Below, piece by piece: positions 1 through 6,802 of a stretch of 64,000 nucleotides of DNA. The notes under the pieces were generated by a model. The model did no database searches. It saw only the letters and a list, made by a program, of their open reading frames with translations, and had not been told where the DNA came from. Position 1 is the stretch's first letter. Every line of letters begins with the position of its first letter. A program made the position numbers and the translations under genes. This DNA comes from a bacterium (GTDB lineage Bacteria; Patescibacteria; Paceibacteria; Moranbacterales; UBA1568). Location: contig JAKACP010000001.1 in assembly GCA_021821305.1 (NCBI GenBank), forward strand, positions 682,001-746,000. Reading direction: 5' to 3'.

Positions 1-968
1 AGGGTGAGCGCGAGTTCCCGGGCCCGTTCGGCGTCGCTCTCGACGAGCAGATCATGCGCGATACGCGCGTGCGCCATGCGGCTCGCCGCGTTGATGCGCG
101 GCGCGATATGGAAGGCGATGTCTCGCGCGACCGGCGTCTTCCCCTCCCGGATCGGCACCCGGCCGAGCGCGAACATTTCCTGGAAACCCACCCGCCGCGT
201 CTTCGAGAGGACGACCAGCCCATAGGACACGATGACACGGTTCTCCCCCACGAGCGGCATGACGTCGGCCACGGTCCCGACGGCGGCCACGTCGAGCAGC
301 CACTTGAGCTGACTCTTCTCCTCGGGGAAAAACGTCCCGTATATCGCCTGGAGAACCTTGAACGTCGTCCCCGCGCCGCAGAGCTCGCGGAACGGATACG
401 CCTCCCCGGGCAGTTTCGGATTGATGATGGCCGCCGCGTCCGGCAAGACCTCCGGCACGTGGTGGTGATCGATGACGATGACATCGATCCCCCGCTCCTT
501 CGCGAGCGTTATCTCGGCGTGGTTCATCATGCCGCAGTCGACGGTGAAGATGAGCGTCGCGCCCTCACTCTCGAAAAAATCCACCGCCTTGGCGCTCAGG
601 CCGTGCCCTTCGGAATGCTTGTCGGGGATATAGACGGATACCGGAATACCGAGTTTCGAGAGTCCCTCGCGCATGAGGACCGACGAGGTGATCCCGTCGG
701 CGTCGAAGTCGCCGAACACGCCCACCGTCGCTCCGGAGACACGCGCCGTGCGCAGGCGCTCCATGACGTACGGCATGGCGGAAAATAAGAACGGGTCATG
801 GAGATCCCGGTCGTAATCGGGAGCGAGAAACCGGTCCCGTTCCTCTTGTGTCACGATACCGCGGAGGGCGAGCAGACGGTCGAGAATGGGGGACAGTGTC
901 GCCGCATCTCCCGAGGCGCCCTCGGATCCGGAGGTATCGGATGATCGTATGTTCCAGCGGCGCATCAT
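1..968 (-). CDS. recJ: RecJ-type single-strand-specific exonuclease, 3' end cut by window edge
   Basis: About 322 N-terminal residues of a DHH-family 5'-3' exonuclease acting on single-stranded DNA in recombination and repair. The reading frame is open to the first base, so the C-terminal part (DHHA1 and OB regions) lies outside the window. Visible metal-binding motifs are GDFDADG (residues 86-92), VDCG (about 143-146) and IDHHH (about 166-170), in RecJ order and spacing. The start is a double ATG at 963-968; it has no Shine-Dalgarno sequence (context gaacagtATG). The family call is firm; which of the two ATGs is used is open. Confidence 0.93.
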   Translation of the reverse strand, partial: MMRRWNIRSSDTSGSEGASGDAATLSPILDRLLALRGIVTQEERDRFLAPDYDRDLHDPFLFSAMPYVMERLRTARVSGATVGVFGDFDADGITSSVLMREGLSKLGIPVSVYIPDKHSEGHGLSAKAVDFFESEGATLIFTVDCGMMNHAEITLAKERGIDVIVIDHHHVPEVLPDAAAIINPKLPGEAYPFRELCGAGTTFKVLQAIYGTFFPEEKSQLKWLLDVAAVGTVADVMPLVGENRVIVSYGLVVLSKTRRVGFQEMFALGRVPIREGKTPVARDIAFHIAPRINAASRMAHARIAHDLLVESDAERARELALT

Positions 969-1000
969 ACTGTTCCGAATCGATATCGGTTTTTAAGAGT

Positions 1001-1044
1001 CTGTTCAATATTTCCCCTTATGTATGCGGTGAGATATTGAACAG
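1001..1044. repeat. Short inverted repeat between recJ and the receiver gene
   Basis: The arms CTGTTCAATATTTC (1001-1014) and GAGATATTGAACAG (1031-1044) pair with one mismatch around a 16-base loop. The outer flank reads AGAGTCTGTT, resembling the AGAGCCTGTT end of the larger element at 6455. It has no T-run in the direction of the upstream minus-strand gene, so it is a poor intrinsic terminator. It may be a remnant of the same mobile family, which is inference. Confidence 0.6.
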
Positions 1045-1104
1045 GTTTTCTAAGCGTTTGAAAACGAGGTGCGGGCGCGCCGGGAGAGGGAGTCATTCGG
1101 AGCG

Positions 1105-1656
1105 TCAGATACAGACGATCTCGGCGTCGAACCGCCGGTTACGGGCGTCCTTTATCGTGAGTTTGATCGCGAGCTTCTCCCCGCCTTCCGAACAGAGGAA
1201 GTCACGGTTGAGACCGAGGTCGCTCGCGAGCTTCTGCGCGTCGAGTTCGACGGGGTTGGGGATGATGAGGTAGTCGGAGCTCGCCAGAAGCCCCCTGATG
1301 CGTCCGATGATGTCGTGCGGAGGGGTCATGGTCGTGACGAAGAAGTCCTTGACGCCCATCGCCCGCGCGCGTGTCTCATCCTCCTGCCGCCCGAGATGGG
1401 ACAGGAACATGACGGGAACGCTCATGGTATTGATATTCTTCTGCAGCGCTTCGGCGAGCATGAACCCGTCCATGCGGGGCATGATGATACCCGAAACGAC
1501 GAGGTCCGGAACCGTCTGATTCACCTTTTCGAGCCCCTCGAGCCCATCACCCGCCTCGCGCACATCGAAACCGGCGGTACGGAGCAGATCGGCATAGAGA
1601 GTCCGTGTGTCCTCGTCGTCGTCGACGAGCACGATGCTATACTGTGTTTTTTCCAT
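1105..1656 (-). CDS. Receiver-domain protein lacking the phospho-acceptor aspartate
   Basis: 183-residue protein with one CheY-like receiver domain (residues 6-125) and a C-terminal extension of about 55 residues without a recognisable output domain. The acidic triad DDD is present at 12-14, but the motif that normally reads LLDIMMP is VSGIIMP, so the phospho-acceptor Asp is Gly56. The conserved Lys of the last strand is Thr (VTTMTPP). It therefore looks like a pseudo-receiver that cannot use ordinary His-Asp phosphotransfer. The start MEKTQ was chosen because a promoter (-10 at 1685) lies inside the longer reading frame. Function unknown. Confidence 0.8.
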   Translation of the reverse strand: MEKTQYSIVLVDDDEDTRTLYADLLRTAGFDVREAGDGLEGLEKVNQTVPDLVVSGIIMPRMDGFMLAEALQKNINTMSVPVMFLSHLGRQEDETRARAMGVKDFFVTTMTPPHDIIGRIRGLLASSDYLIIPNPVELDAQKLASDLGLNRDFLCSEGGEKLAIKLTIKDARNRRFDAEIVCI

Positions 1657-1684
1657 AAGAAACGTTAGATTCGCCTTCCTCCGG

Positions 1685-1713
1685 ATTATACGACAAATCG
1701 GCCCGTCCGCCAA
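1685..1713 (-). promoter_or_regulatory. Sigma70-type promoter for the receiver gene
   Basis: On the minus strand, TTGGCG (1708-1713) and TATAAT (1685-1690) are separated by 17 bases, about 28 bases upstream of the ATG at 1656. Confidence 0.7.
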
Positions 1714-1722
1714 ACCGGACGG

Positions 1723-2796
1723 CTATCGCTTTCCCGCCTTTCCGAGACGCTCGATGAGGCTCCGTTCCTCGGAGGAAAGCTTCTTCGGGACCGCCACCTT
1801 GACCGTGACCAGGTGGTCCCCGCTCCCCCAGCCGCGGAAATTCCTGAGTCCCTTACCCTTGATTCGGAACACTTCGCCCGGCTGGGTTCCGGCCGGGATC
1901 TTCATGCGGACCGGGCCATGCACCGTCTCGACGGAGATCGTGTCGCCGAGGGCCGCCTGCGCGAAACTGATGTCGACCGAGGAGAATATGTTGTCGCCGC
2001 GCCGCTCGAACGACTTGTGCGGCTTCACGTGCACCGTGACGAAGAGGTCTCCCGAAGGCATGCCGTGCCCGCCCGCCGCGCCCTTACCGGCAAGCGAGAT
2101 GGTCTGGCCGTTCTCGATACCCTGCGGAATGTCGAACGAGATCTCCTCCTCGCCGACGGTCTTTCCGGCCCCTTTGCAGGCGGTGCATTCCTTGGCGTAC
2201 CACTTCCCTTTTCCGGAACACTTCGGACACACGGCGGTCTGGGAGAACGTACCGAGAAAGCTCCGGACCGTCTTGGTGACCCGTCCGGATCCGCCGCAGG
2301 TCGGACAGGTTTCCTCCTTGGAACCGGGCTCGCCGCCCGTCCCCTGACATGCGGCACAGGTGATCGGCTTGCGGATCCGTATCGTCTTGCGCACTCCCGA
2401 TACCATCTCGTCGAAGGATATCTCGATGTCGGTTTCGATATCCATTCCCGCTTTCGGTCCGCGCGCACCGGCGGAAAATCCGCCGCCACCTCCGAAAAGA
2501 TCGGAGAAAATGTCCTCGAATCCGTTCCCGCCGAACTGAAAATCATTGAAATCGAAACCGCCGAAGCCCTGCGCTCCGCCGGCCCCGTTCGGACCGGTAC
2601 CGAACTGGTCGTATCGCCGGCGCTTCTCCGGGTCGGACAGCGTGCCGTAGGCCTCGTTGATCTCCTTGAACTTCGCCTCATCCCCGTGTTTCTTGTCCGG
2701 GTGGTGCTGATGGGCGAGCTTGCGGAACGCCTTCTTGATATCGTCCTGCGAGGCGTCCTTCGCCACCCCGAGGATCTCGTAATAATCTTTCGCCAT
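1723..2796 (-). CDS. dnaJ: Chaperone DnaJ (Hsp40)
   Basis: 357-residue type I J-protein that delivers substrates to DnaK and stimulates its ATPase. The J domain (1-70) has HPD at 32-34. A Gly/Phe-rich linker follows (about 75-115). The zinc domain has four CxxCxGxG repeats: CAACQGTG, CPTCGGSG, CPKCSGKG and CTACKGAG. The C-terminal substrate domains are complete. dnaK and grpE are not adjacent, so this is a single-gene unit with its own promoter. That promoter overlaps a CIRCE-like operator, which implies heat-shock control by HrcA. Length and motifs are normal. Confidence 0.97.
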   Translation of the reverse strand: MAKDYYEILGVAKDASQDDIKKAFRKLAHQHHPDKKHGDEAKFKEINEAYGTLSDPEKRRRYDQFGTGPNGAGGAQGFGGFDFNDFQFGGNGFEDIFSDLFGGGGGFSAGARGPKAGMDIETDIEISFDEMVSGVRKTIRIRKPITCAACQGTGGEPGSKEETCPTCGGSGRVTKTVRSFLGTFSQTAVCPKCSGKGKWYAKECTACKGAGKTVGEEEISFDIPQGIENGQTISLAGKGAAGGHGMPSGDLFVTVHVKPHKSFERRGDNIFSSVDISFAQAALGDTISVETVHGPVRMKIPAGTQPGEVFRIKGKGLRNFRGWGSGDHLVTVKVAVPKKLSSEERSLIERLGKAGKR

Positions 2797-2827
2797 AGTA
2801 TCGTTCCATTATGCGGTCGCTCATACC

Positions 2828-2876
2828 ACTCTACCCGAAAACAAAAAAGTTGGCAATCGTCTTGTATGAGTGCCAA
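2828..2876 (-). promoter_or_regulatory. dnaJ promoter overlapped by a CIRCE-type HrcA operator
   Basis: An inverted repeat TTGGCAATC-N9-GAGTGCCAA spans 2850-2876. This has the exact half-site length and spacing of the CIRCE consensus (TTAGCACTC-N9-GAGTGCTAA). The minus-strand -35 TTGCCA (2851-2856) lies inside one half-site, with TAGAGT (2828-2833) 17 bases away, so HrcA binding would block RNA polymerase. hrcA itself is not in the window. Confidence 0.82.
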
Positions 2877-2901
2877 TCTGATCCGGCCCGAGCGACCACC
2901 C

Positions 2902-3894
2902 TTATCGGAGCGTTTCCTGCTCGACCGCGATACGGTCCACCGTGATCGTACCGGAACGGATGAAGAGGCGTATCATCCCGGCCGCAGCGGCTATCCAGAA
3001 CCACTGGAGAAGTGACGCGACGGAAAGCACCGTGACGAAGAGCAGCAGACTGAGCACGAACGGCAGTACGCTCGCCGGAAGGTTCTGTTCGGCCTTTTTT
3101 CCTGAGAGGAACGCTATCGTCTTGTGCCGGAGCGCTTCGGAGAGCACGTCGGACATCTTTTCGTCGCCGGAAACGCTCCGACCGACAAGCGCGCCGATCT
3201 CCGCCCGACCGGCCGCAAGCGACAGCGCCGCCTCGAAGGACTGCGGTTGATCGGCGGGAGCGGCATCGCCGGTCGGGATCACCGACTGCGGCTCGGAAGG
3301 GCTCTCCTGGTCACGGACGCCCGCGAGGAACGCGTCGACGGTCGTCCCCTCATCGCGGATTTTTCCGAGTTCGGGATACACCGTACCGGCGATACGGAGC
3401 ACGACATCCCCTCCTCCTTCGCCGAGGGAAAATCTCGGGACCAGATCCTGCCACGCGGAGCCCCTGATATACCCGTAGTATTCGCTCGCGACAAGCAGCG
3501 AAACGGCGAGCGAGAACGAGAACATACCGACGCCCATGCTCTTGCGGAACGCGAACCGGAGCCGCAACGACATATCCTCCCGGATGCGGCGCATCCCCGC
3601 AAGGAAAAGCCACGCCGCAAAGGCGATGAACACGGCATGGACTATGGACGGGGCGAACGGGAAACTCGACAGGAGAAATGCCGACGCGAAGGCGATCCGC
3701 GCCGCTTTCTCGCGATACAATACGGCCACGAGGAGAAAACAGAGCGCGGCAAGTGAGAACCAGAGCGCCGGAAATGTCCAATTCCCGCCCGACGTCCCGA
3801 CGACCGAGGCGACCGAGGCCCATCCGACAAGCGCGGACAAGGCGCCGATGACGCCGACCACCGCCTCGATTATCCCGCGAGAAGAGACATGCAT
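2902..3894 (-). CDS. Multi-pass membrane protein of unknown function
   Basis: 330-residue protein. Two hydrophobic segments lie at the N-terminus (about 8-33 and 43-60), two more at about 65-95, one at 120-140 and a strong C-terminal pair at about 270-310. Between them is an extracytoplasmic stretch of about 130 residues rich in Asp, Glu, Pro and Ser (from about residue 150). No catalytic motif is recognisable. It sits 22 bases downstream of mltG in the same direction, so it is probably the last gene of a trxA-yjbQ-pcm-mltG cluster and may relate to the envelope. Function not assigned. Confidence 0.75.
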   Translation of the reverse strand: MHVSSRGIIEAVVGVIGALSALVGWASVASVVGTSGGNWTFPALWFSLAALCFLLVAVLYREKAARIAFASAFLLSSFPFAPSIVHAVFIAFAAWLFLAGMRRIREDMSLRLRFAFRKSMGVGMFSFSLAVSLLVASEYYGYIRGSAWQDLVPRFSLGEGGGDVVLRIAGTVYPELGKIRDEGTTVDAFLAGVRDQESPSEPQSVIPTGDAAPADQPQSFEAALSLAAGRAEIGALVGRSVSGDEKMSDVLSEALRHKTIAFLSGKKAEQNLPASVLPFVLSLLLFVTVLSVASLLQWFWIAAAAGMIRLFIRSGTITVDRIAVEQETLR

Positions 3895-3916
3895 GCCGTT
3901 TCGATATTCATATGCG

Positions 3917-4981
3917 TTACAATCCGTGCCTGGCCTTGTTCGCCACGTGCTCCTCGAACGTCACCGAAAACACCGTTTCACCGGTTTCCGGATTGCTGAG
4001 GAAGTACCAATACGGATTCGGCGTCGGATTCGTGACCGCCCGTATCGACACCGCTCCGGGGTTGCTCACCGGCCCCGGCGGCAGTCCCTTGTACTTGTAA
4101 GTGTTATACGGGGAATCGATCGCGATGTCGTCGAGCGAATGCTGTATCTTGGTCACGCCGAGCGCATAGCGTACCGTGGCATCGCTCTGAAGCGGCATAC
4201 CGGCTTCGAGCCGACGGAGGAACAGGTCCGCGATCATGCGGCGGTCTTCCTCCGATTTCACTTCCGCCTCGAGTATGCTCGAGAGCGTGAGCGCATCGAG
4301 CCACTGCGCGCCGGTTTTTTCGGCGAACGTTGGTATTTCCGCCGTCTGCACCTGGAAATTCTCCAGCATTTTCACGACGATAGCTTCGGCGCCGAAAATC
4401 GGACTGAAGAAATAGGTATCGGGAAACAGGACGCCTTCGAGCGACGCTTCTTCCGGAAGGTTGGCAAGGAACGGAAACCGCGTCCGCCACTCGGGAAGAG
4501 GATCGTTCACGAGTTCCAGGAATTCCGATCCGGGAAGCCCCCGCTCGCTAAGCCGGGCCGCCATCTCGGCGGCCGTCCACCCCTCGGGAAACGTCACCTT
4601 GATGCCCTTCTGTATCGTCTCCCCCCTCGAGAGCTTGCCGATGATCTCGGGGATCGTCATCGTCCCGCTCAGGAGGTACTCCCCGGCCTGAAGGGTTTTC
4701 CAGGACTCCTCATCCCAGAGGCGATAGAGGAAGGCGTATTCGGAACGGATGATGCCCGCGGCGCGCAGGTCGGATGCGAGCGTAAACGCGTCCGTGCCTT
4801 TTTCGAACATGAACCGCACCTCGCCTTGTTCCCTCCCGCCCGCCTGATACGATTCGGAACGGATGAAGAAAAACGCCGCAAGGAGGAGCACGGCGAATGC
4901 GGCGACGGCCGAAAACAGGATGCGAGCGAGCGATCCGCGGGGTCTTTTTCCGATCCGTTGCTCCGGTTCAGGCGTGTCCAT
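3917..4981 (-). CDS. mltG: Endolytic transglycosylase MltG (YceG-like)
   Basis: 354-residue membrane-anchored lytic transglycosylase that cuts nascent glycan strands and sets peptidoglycan chain length. An N-terminal cytoplasmic segment, one membrane helix (about 18-42) and a LysM-like region precede the catalytic YceG fold. The family motif appears as SSILEAEVK with the catalytic Glu, and the C-terminal NPYWYF region is conserved. An upstream TTG at 4996 would overlap pcm, but the ATG at 4981 gives the usual short cytoplasmic tail. No clear Shine-Dalgarno sequence. Lies just downstream of pcm. Confidence 0.93.
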   Translation of the reverse strand: MDTPEPEQRIGKRPRGSLARILFSAVAAFAVLLLAAFFFIRSESYQAGGREQGEVRFMFEKGTDAFTLASDLRAAGIIRSEYAFLYRLWDEESWKTLQAGEYLLSGTMTIPEIIGKLSRGETIQKGIKVTFPEGWTAAEMAARLSERGLPGSEFLELVNDPLPEWRTRFPFLANLPEEASLEGVLFPDTYFFSPIFGAEAIVVKMLENFQVQTAEIPTFAEKTGAQWLDALTLSSILEAEVKSEEDRRMIADLFLRRLEAGMPLQSDATVRYALGVTKIQHSLDDIAIDSPYNTYKYKGLPPGPVSNPGAVSIRAVTNPTPNPYWYFLSNPETGETVFSVTFEEHVANKARHGL

Positions 4982-4992
4982 ACGATAATCCG

Positions 4993-5622
4993 TCAAAATA
5001 TGGGCGATTTCTCGATGAGCGGAACGAACAGGAAGCCGGGGAAACGCTCGACATAGTAATCGTCCTCGCCGCGCCGCTCGATATAGGCGAGCGAGTTATA
5101 TATCGGGATGACCATTTTTCCGCCGATCTTGAGCTGCGCCTTGAGGGTCTTGGGCACCTCTTCGACCGATGCAGACACGAGGATGCGGTCGTACGGCGCG
5201 AGCTCCGCATAGCCCTCGGCTCCGTCGCCGAGCACGCACTTCACACGTCCCATACTCACGTAGCCGAACTTGTCGATGTTCTTCTTGCCGAAATCGTAGA
5301 GCTCCGGTATCCGCTCGATGGCGACCACTTTTCCGCCCTCCCCCACGATGCTCGCGAGGAGCGCCGACGACCAGCCTGAGCCGCTCCCGACGTCAAGCAC
5401 GACGGATCCCGGCTTCGGATCGAGCAGTTCGAGCATCACCGCGACCGTGAGCGGCTGCGATATCGTCTGCCCGTACCCGATGGGGAGCGGGATATTAGTT
5501 TCGGCTTCCCCCTCGAATTCCGGCGGGACGAATTCTTCCCGGCGAACATGGTTGAACGCCTCGATCACGGGATCGGACTTCAGGTACCCCTGGGTGATAA
5601 GCGTGCTCAAAAGACGGCTCAT
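4993..5622 (-). CDS. pcm: Protein-L-isoaspartate O-methyltransferase
   Basis: 209-residue SAM-dependent enzyme that methylates isoaspartyl residues so that they can revert to normal peptide bonds. The SAM-binding motif LDVGSGSGWSS lies at about 76-86, preceded by the family signature IGYGQTISQP (about 48-57). The substrate-side Ser/Thr and the acidic loop of the Rossmann fold are present. Length is typical. It lies 28 bases after yjbQ and 11 bases before mltG, so it is probably co-transcribed with them. Starts without a Shine-Dalgarno sequence (cagctgccATG). Confidence 0.95.
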   Translation of the reverse strand: MSRLLSTLITQGYLKSDPVIEAFNHVRREEFVPPEFEGEAETNIPLPIGYGQTISQPLTVAVMLELLDPKPGSVVLDVGSGSGWSSALLASIVGEGGKVVAIERIPELYDFGKKNIDKFGYVSMGRVKCVLGDGAEGYAELAPYDRILVSASVEEVPKTLKAQLKIGGKMVIPIYNSLAYIERRGEDDYYVERFPGFLFVPLIEKSPIF

Positions 5623-5650
5623 GGCAGGCAGCTGATAAGTGTATCGTTCA

Positions 5651-6091
5651 TTACTCCCCCATCACCTGGACGACGACATCGCGTTTGCGGGCGCCGTCGA
5701 ACTCCACCACGAAGACGCTCTGCAGGTCGCTCAGGATGATCTTGCCGCGCTCGATGAGCAACGTCTCTCCGGCGCCGAGCAACAGCTGTTTGCAGTGCGA
5801 GTGACCGTTCGAGCGTCCGTCCGACTTCGCTCCGCGCCGGAGTTCGAACAGATCGTGCGAATACTGGTCATCGACCGGGACGACCCGATAGAGGATGCGC
5901 ATGAAATCCTGCAGTAGCAGGGGCTCGTTGTGGTTGATCGCGATGCCCATGGTCGTATGTGGCACGAAGACGGTCACCTGGCCCTCTCGCACCCCCGATC
6001 GCTCGACGATTTCCCCGACCCGGTCGGTGATGTCGACGAATTCGATCTGTGTCGTGGTTTCGAACTCGATCCGCTCGCGATGTATTTTCAT
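5651..6091 (-). CDS. YjbQ/UPF0047 family protein (secondary thiamine-phosphate synthase-like)
   Basis: 146-residue UPF0047 protein. Members have a small beta-sandwich fold and a weak thiamine-phosphate synthase activity reported for E. coli YjbQ; the physiological role is unsettled. The family signature HTTMGIAINHNEP (about 46-58) and the His cluster GHSHCKQLLLG (about 97-107) are present, supplying the expected metal-binding His residues. No thi genes are seen nearby, so thiamine synthesis is not implied. A GGGAGGG sequence lies 11-12 bases before the ATG, a long spacing for a ribosome binding site. Confidence 0.9.
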   Translation of the reverse strand: MKIHRERIEFETTTQIEFVDITDRVGEIVERSGVREGQVTVFVPHTTMGIAINHNEPLLLQDFMRILYRVVPVDDQYSHDLFELRRGAKSDGRSNGHSHCKQLLLGAGETLLIERGKIILSDLQSVFVVEFDGARKRDVVVQVMGE

Positions 6092-6115
6092 ATGTATGGT
6101 TCCCTCCCGGGAAGT

Positions 6116-6427
6116 TTAGAGGCCCGAGAGCTCTTCCTTGAGCTTGTCCTTCGACTGCACCCCCATCCATTCCTTCACGACCTTGCCTCCTTTGAAGACC
6201 TTGATCGTGGGAATCGACATGATTCCGTAGGCACTCGCCTTCTCCGGATTCTCGTCGACATTGAGCTTGCCGATCTTCACGGCCGGCATCTCCTCGGCGA
6301 GCGCGTCGATGACGGGACCCATCATCTGACACGGCCCGCACCACGGGGCCCAGAAGTCCACGAGCACCGGTCTGTCGCCGGCAAGTACTTCGGCATCGAA
6401 ATTGGCATCGGTGAATTGCATCGCCAT
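6116..6427 (-). CDS. trxA: Thioredoxin
   Basis: 103-residue classical thioredoxin, a cytoplasmic disulfide reductase, with the active site WCGPC at 29-33, the cis-Pro motif IPT and the Lys-Val-Phe-Lys-Gly stretch after it. The start MAMQF at 6427 gives the normal family length. A longer frame upstream runs into the inverted-repeat element at 6455-6617 and is not credible. Start context is gatactATG without a Shine-Dalgarno sequence. It heads the cluster trxA-yjbQ-pcm-mltG. A thioredoxin reductase is not seen here. Confidence 0.96.
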   Translation of the reverse strand: MAMQFTDANFDAEVLAGDRPVLVDFWAPWCGPCQMMGPVIDALAEEMPAVKIGKLNVDENPEKASAYGIMSIPTIKVFKGGKVVKEWMGVQSKDKLKEELSGL

Positions 6428-6454
6428 AGTATCTTTCGGCTCCGAAGTTCCACC

Positions 6455-6617
6455 AGAGCCTGTTAAAAAAGTCCGTATTCTGCTGCAATACGAGAATTTC
6501 GGCTGCAAAATCCGGATATCTCGTCGGGTTACTCTCCGGGTAGCCCTTCTCCATCTCCGGATTTTTCGCTCGGAATTCTCGTATTTCGCGACGAAAGTGA
6601 CTTTCTCAACAGGCTCT
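6455..6617. repeat. 163-bp near-palindromic element, MITE-like
   Basis: The two halves are imperfect inverted copies of about 80 bases. Both ends read AGAGCCTGTT inward, and the arms share further blocks (AAAGTC, AATACGAGAATT, AAAATCCGGA) with small differences between. It encodes no protein. It sits directly upstream of trxA in the only gap over 300 bases (6428-6802). The flanking CACC and CACG could be a three-base target duplication. A miniature inverted-repeat transposon or a long RNA hairpin are both possible. Confidence 0.75.
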
Positions 6618-6730
6618 CACGGACATCGGAACGTTTCTTGAAAAATTATATCCCAATCATACCCCATCGGTACGGGTTCGTAAAGTTCGCGCCATCCCTC
6701 GGAAGTATCCGAAAAATACCGGGTATCAGG

Positions 6731-6778
6731 AAAAAGAAAGACCGCTCTCAGGCGGCCTTTCCGCCGTATGGACCTGAG
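6731..6778 (-). terminator. Intrinsic terminator after the secreted protein gene
   Basis: The minus-strand stem is built from CTCA/TGAG and GGCGG/CCGCC (6747-6778) and is followed by a CTTTCTTTTT tract. The rest of the gap between 6618 and 6730 shows nothing recognisable. Confidence 0.75.
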
Positions 6779-6802
6779 ACTTTACGGAGTTGACGGATGT
6801 AC

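Noticed and set aside
6428..6508. N-terminal extension of thioredoxin
   Set aside because: It runs into the inverted-repeat element; MAMQF gives the family length.
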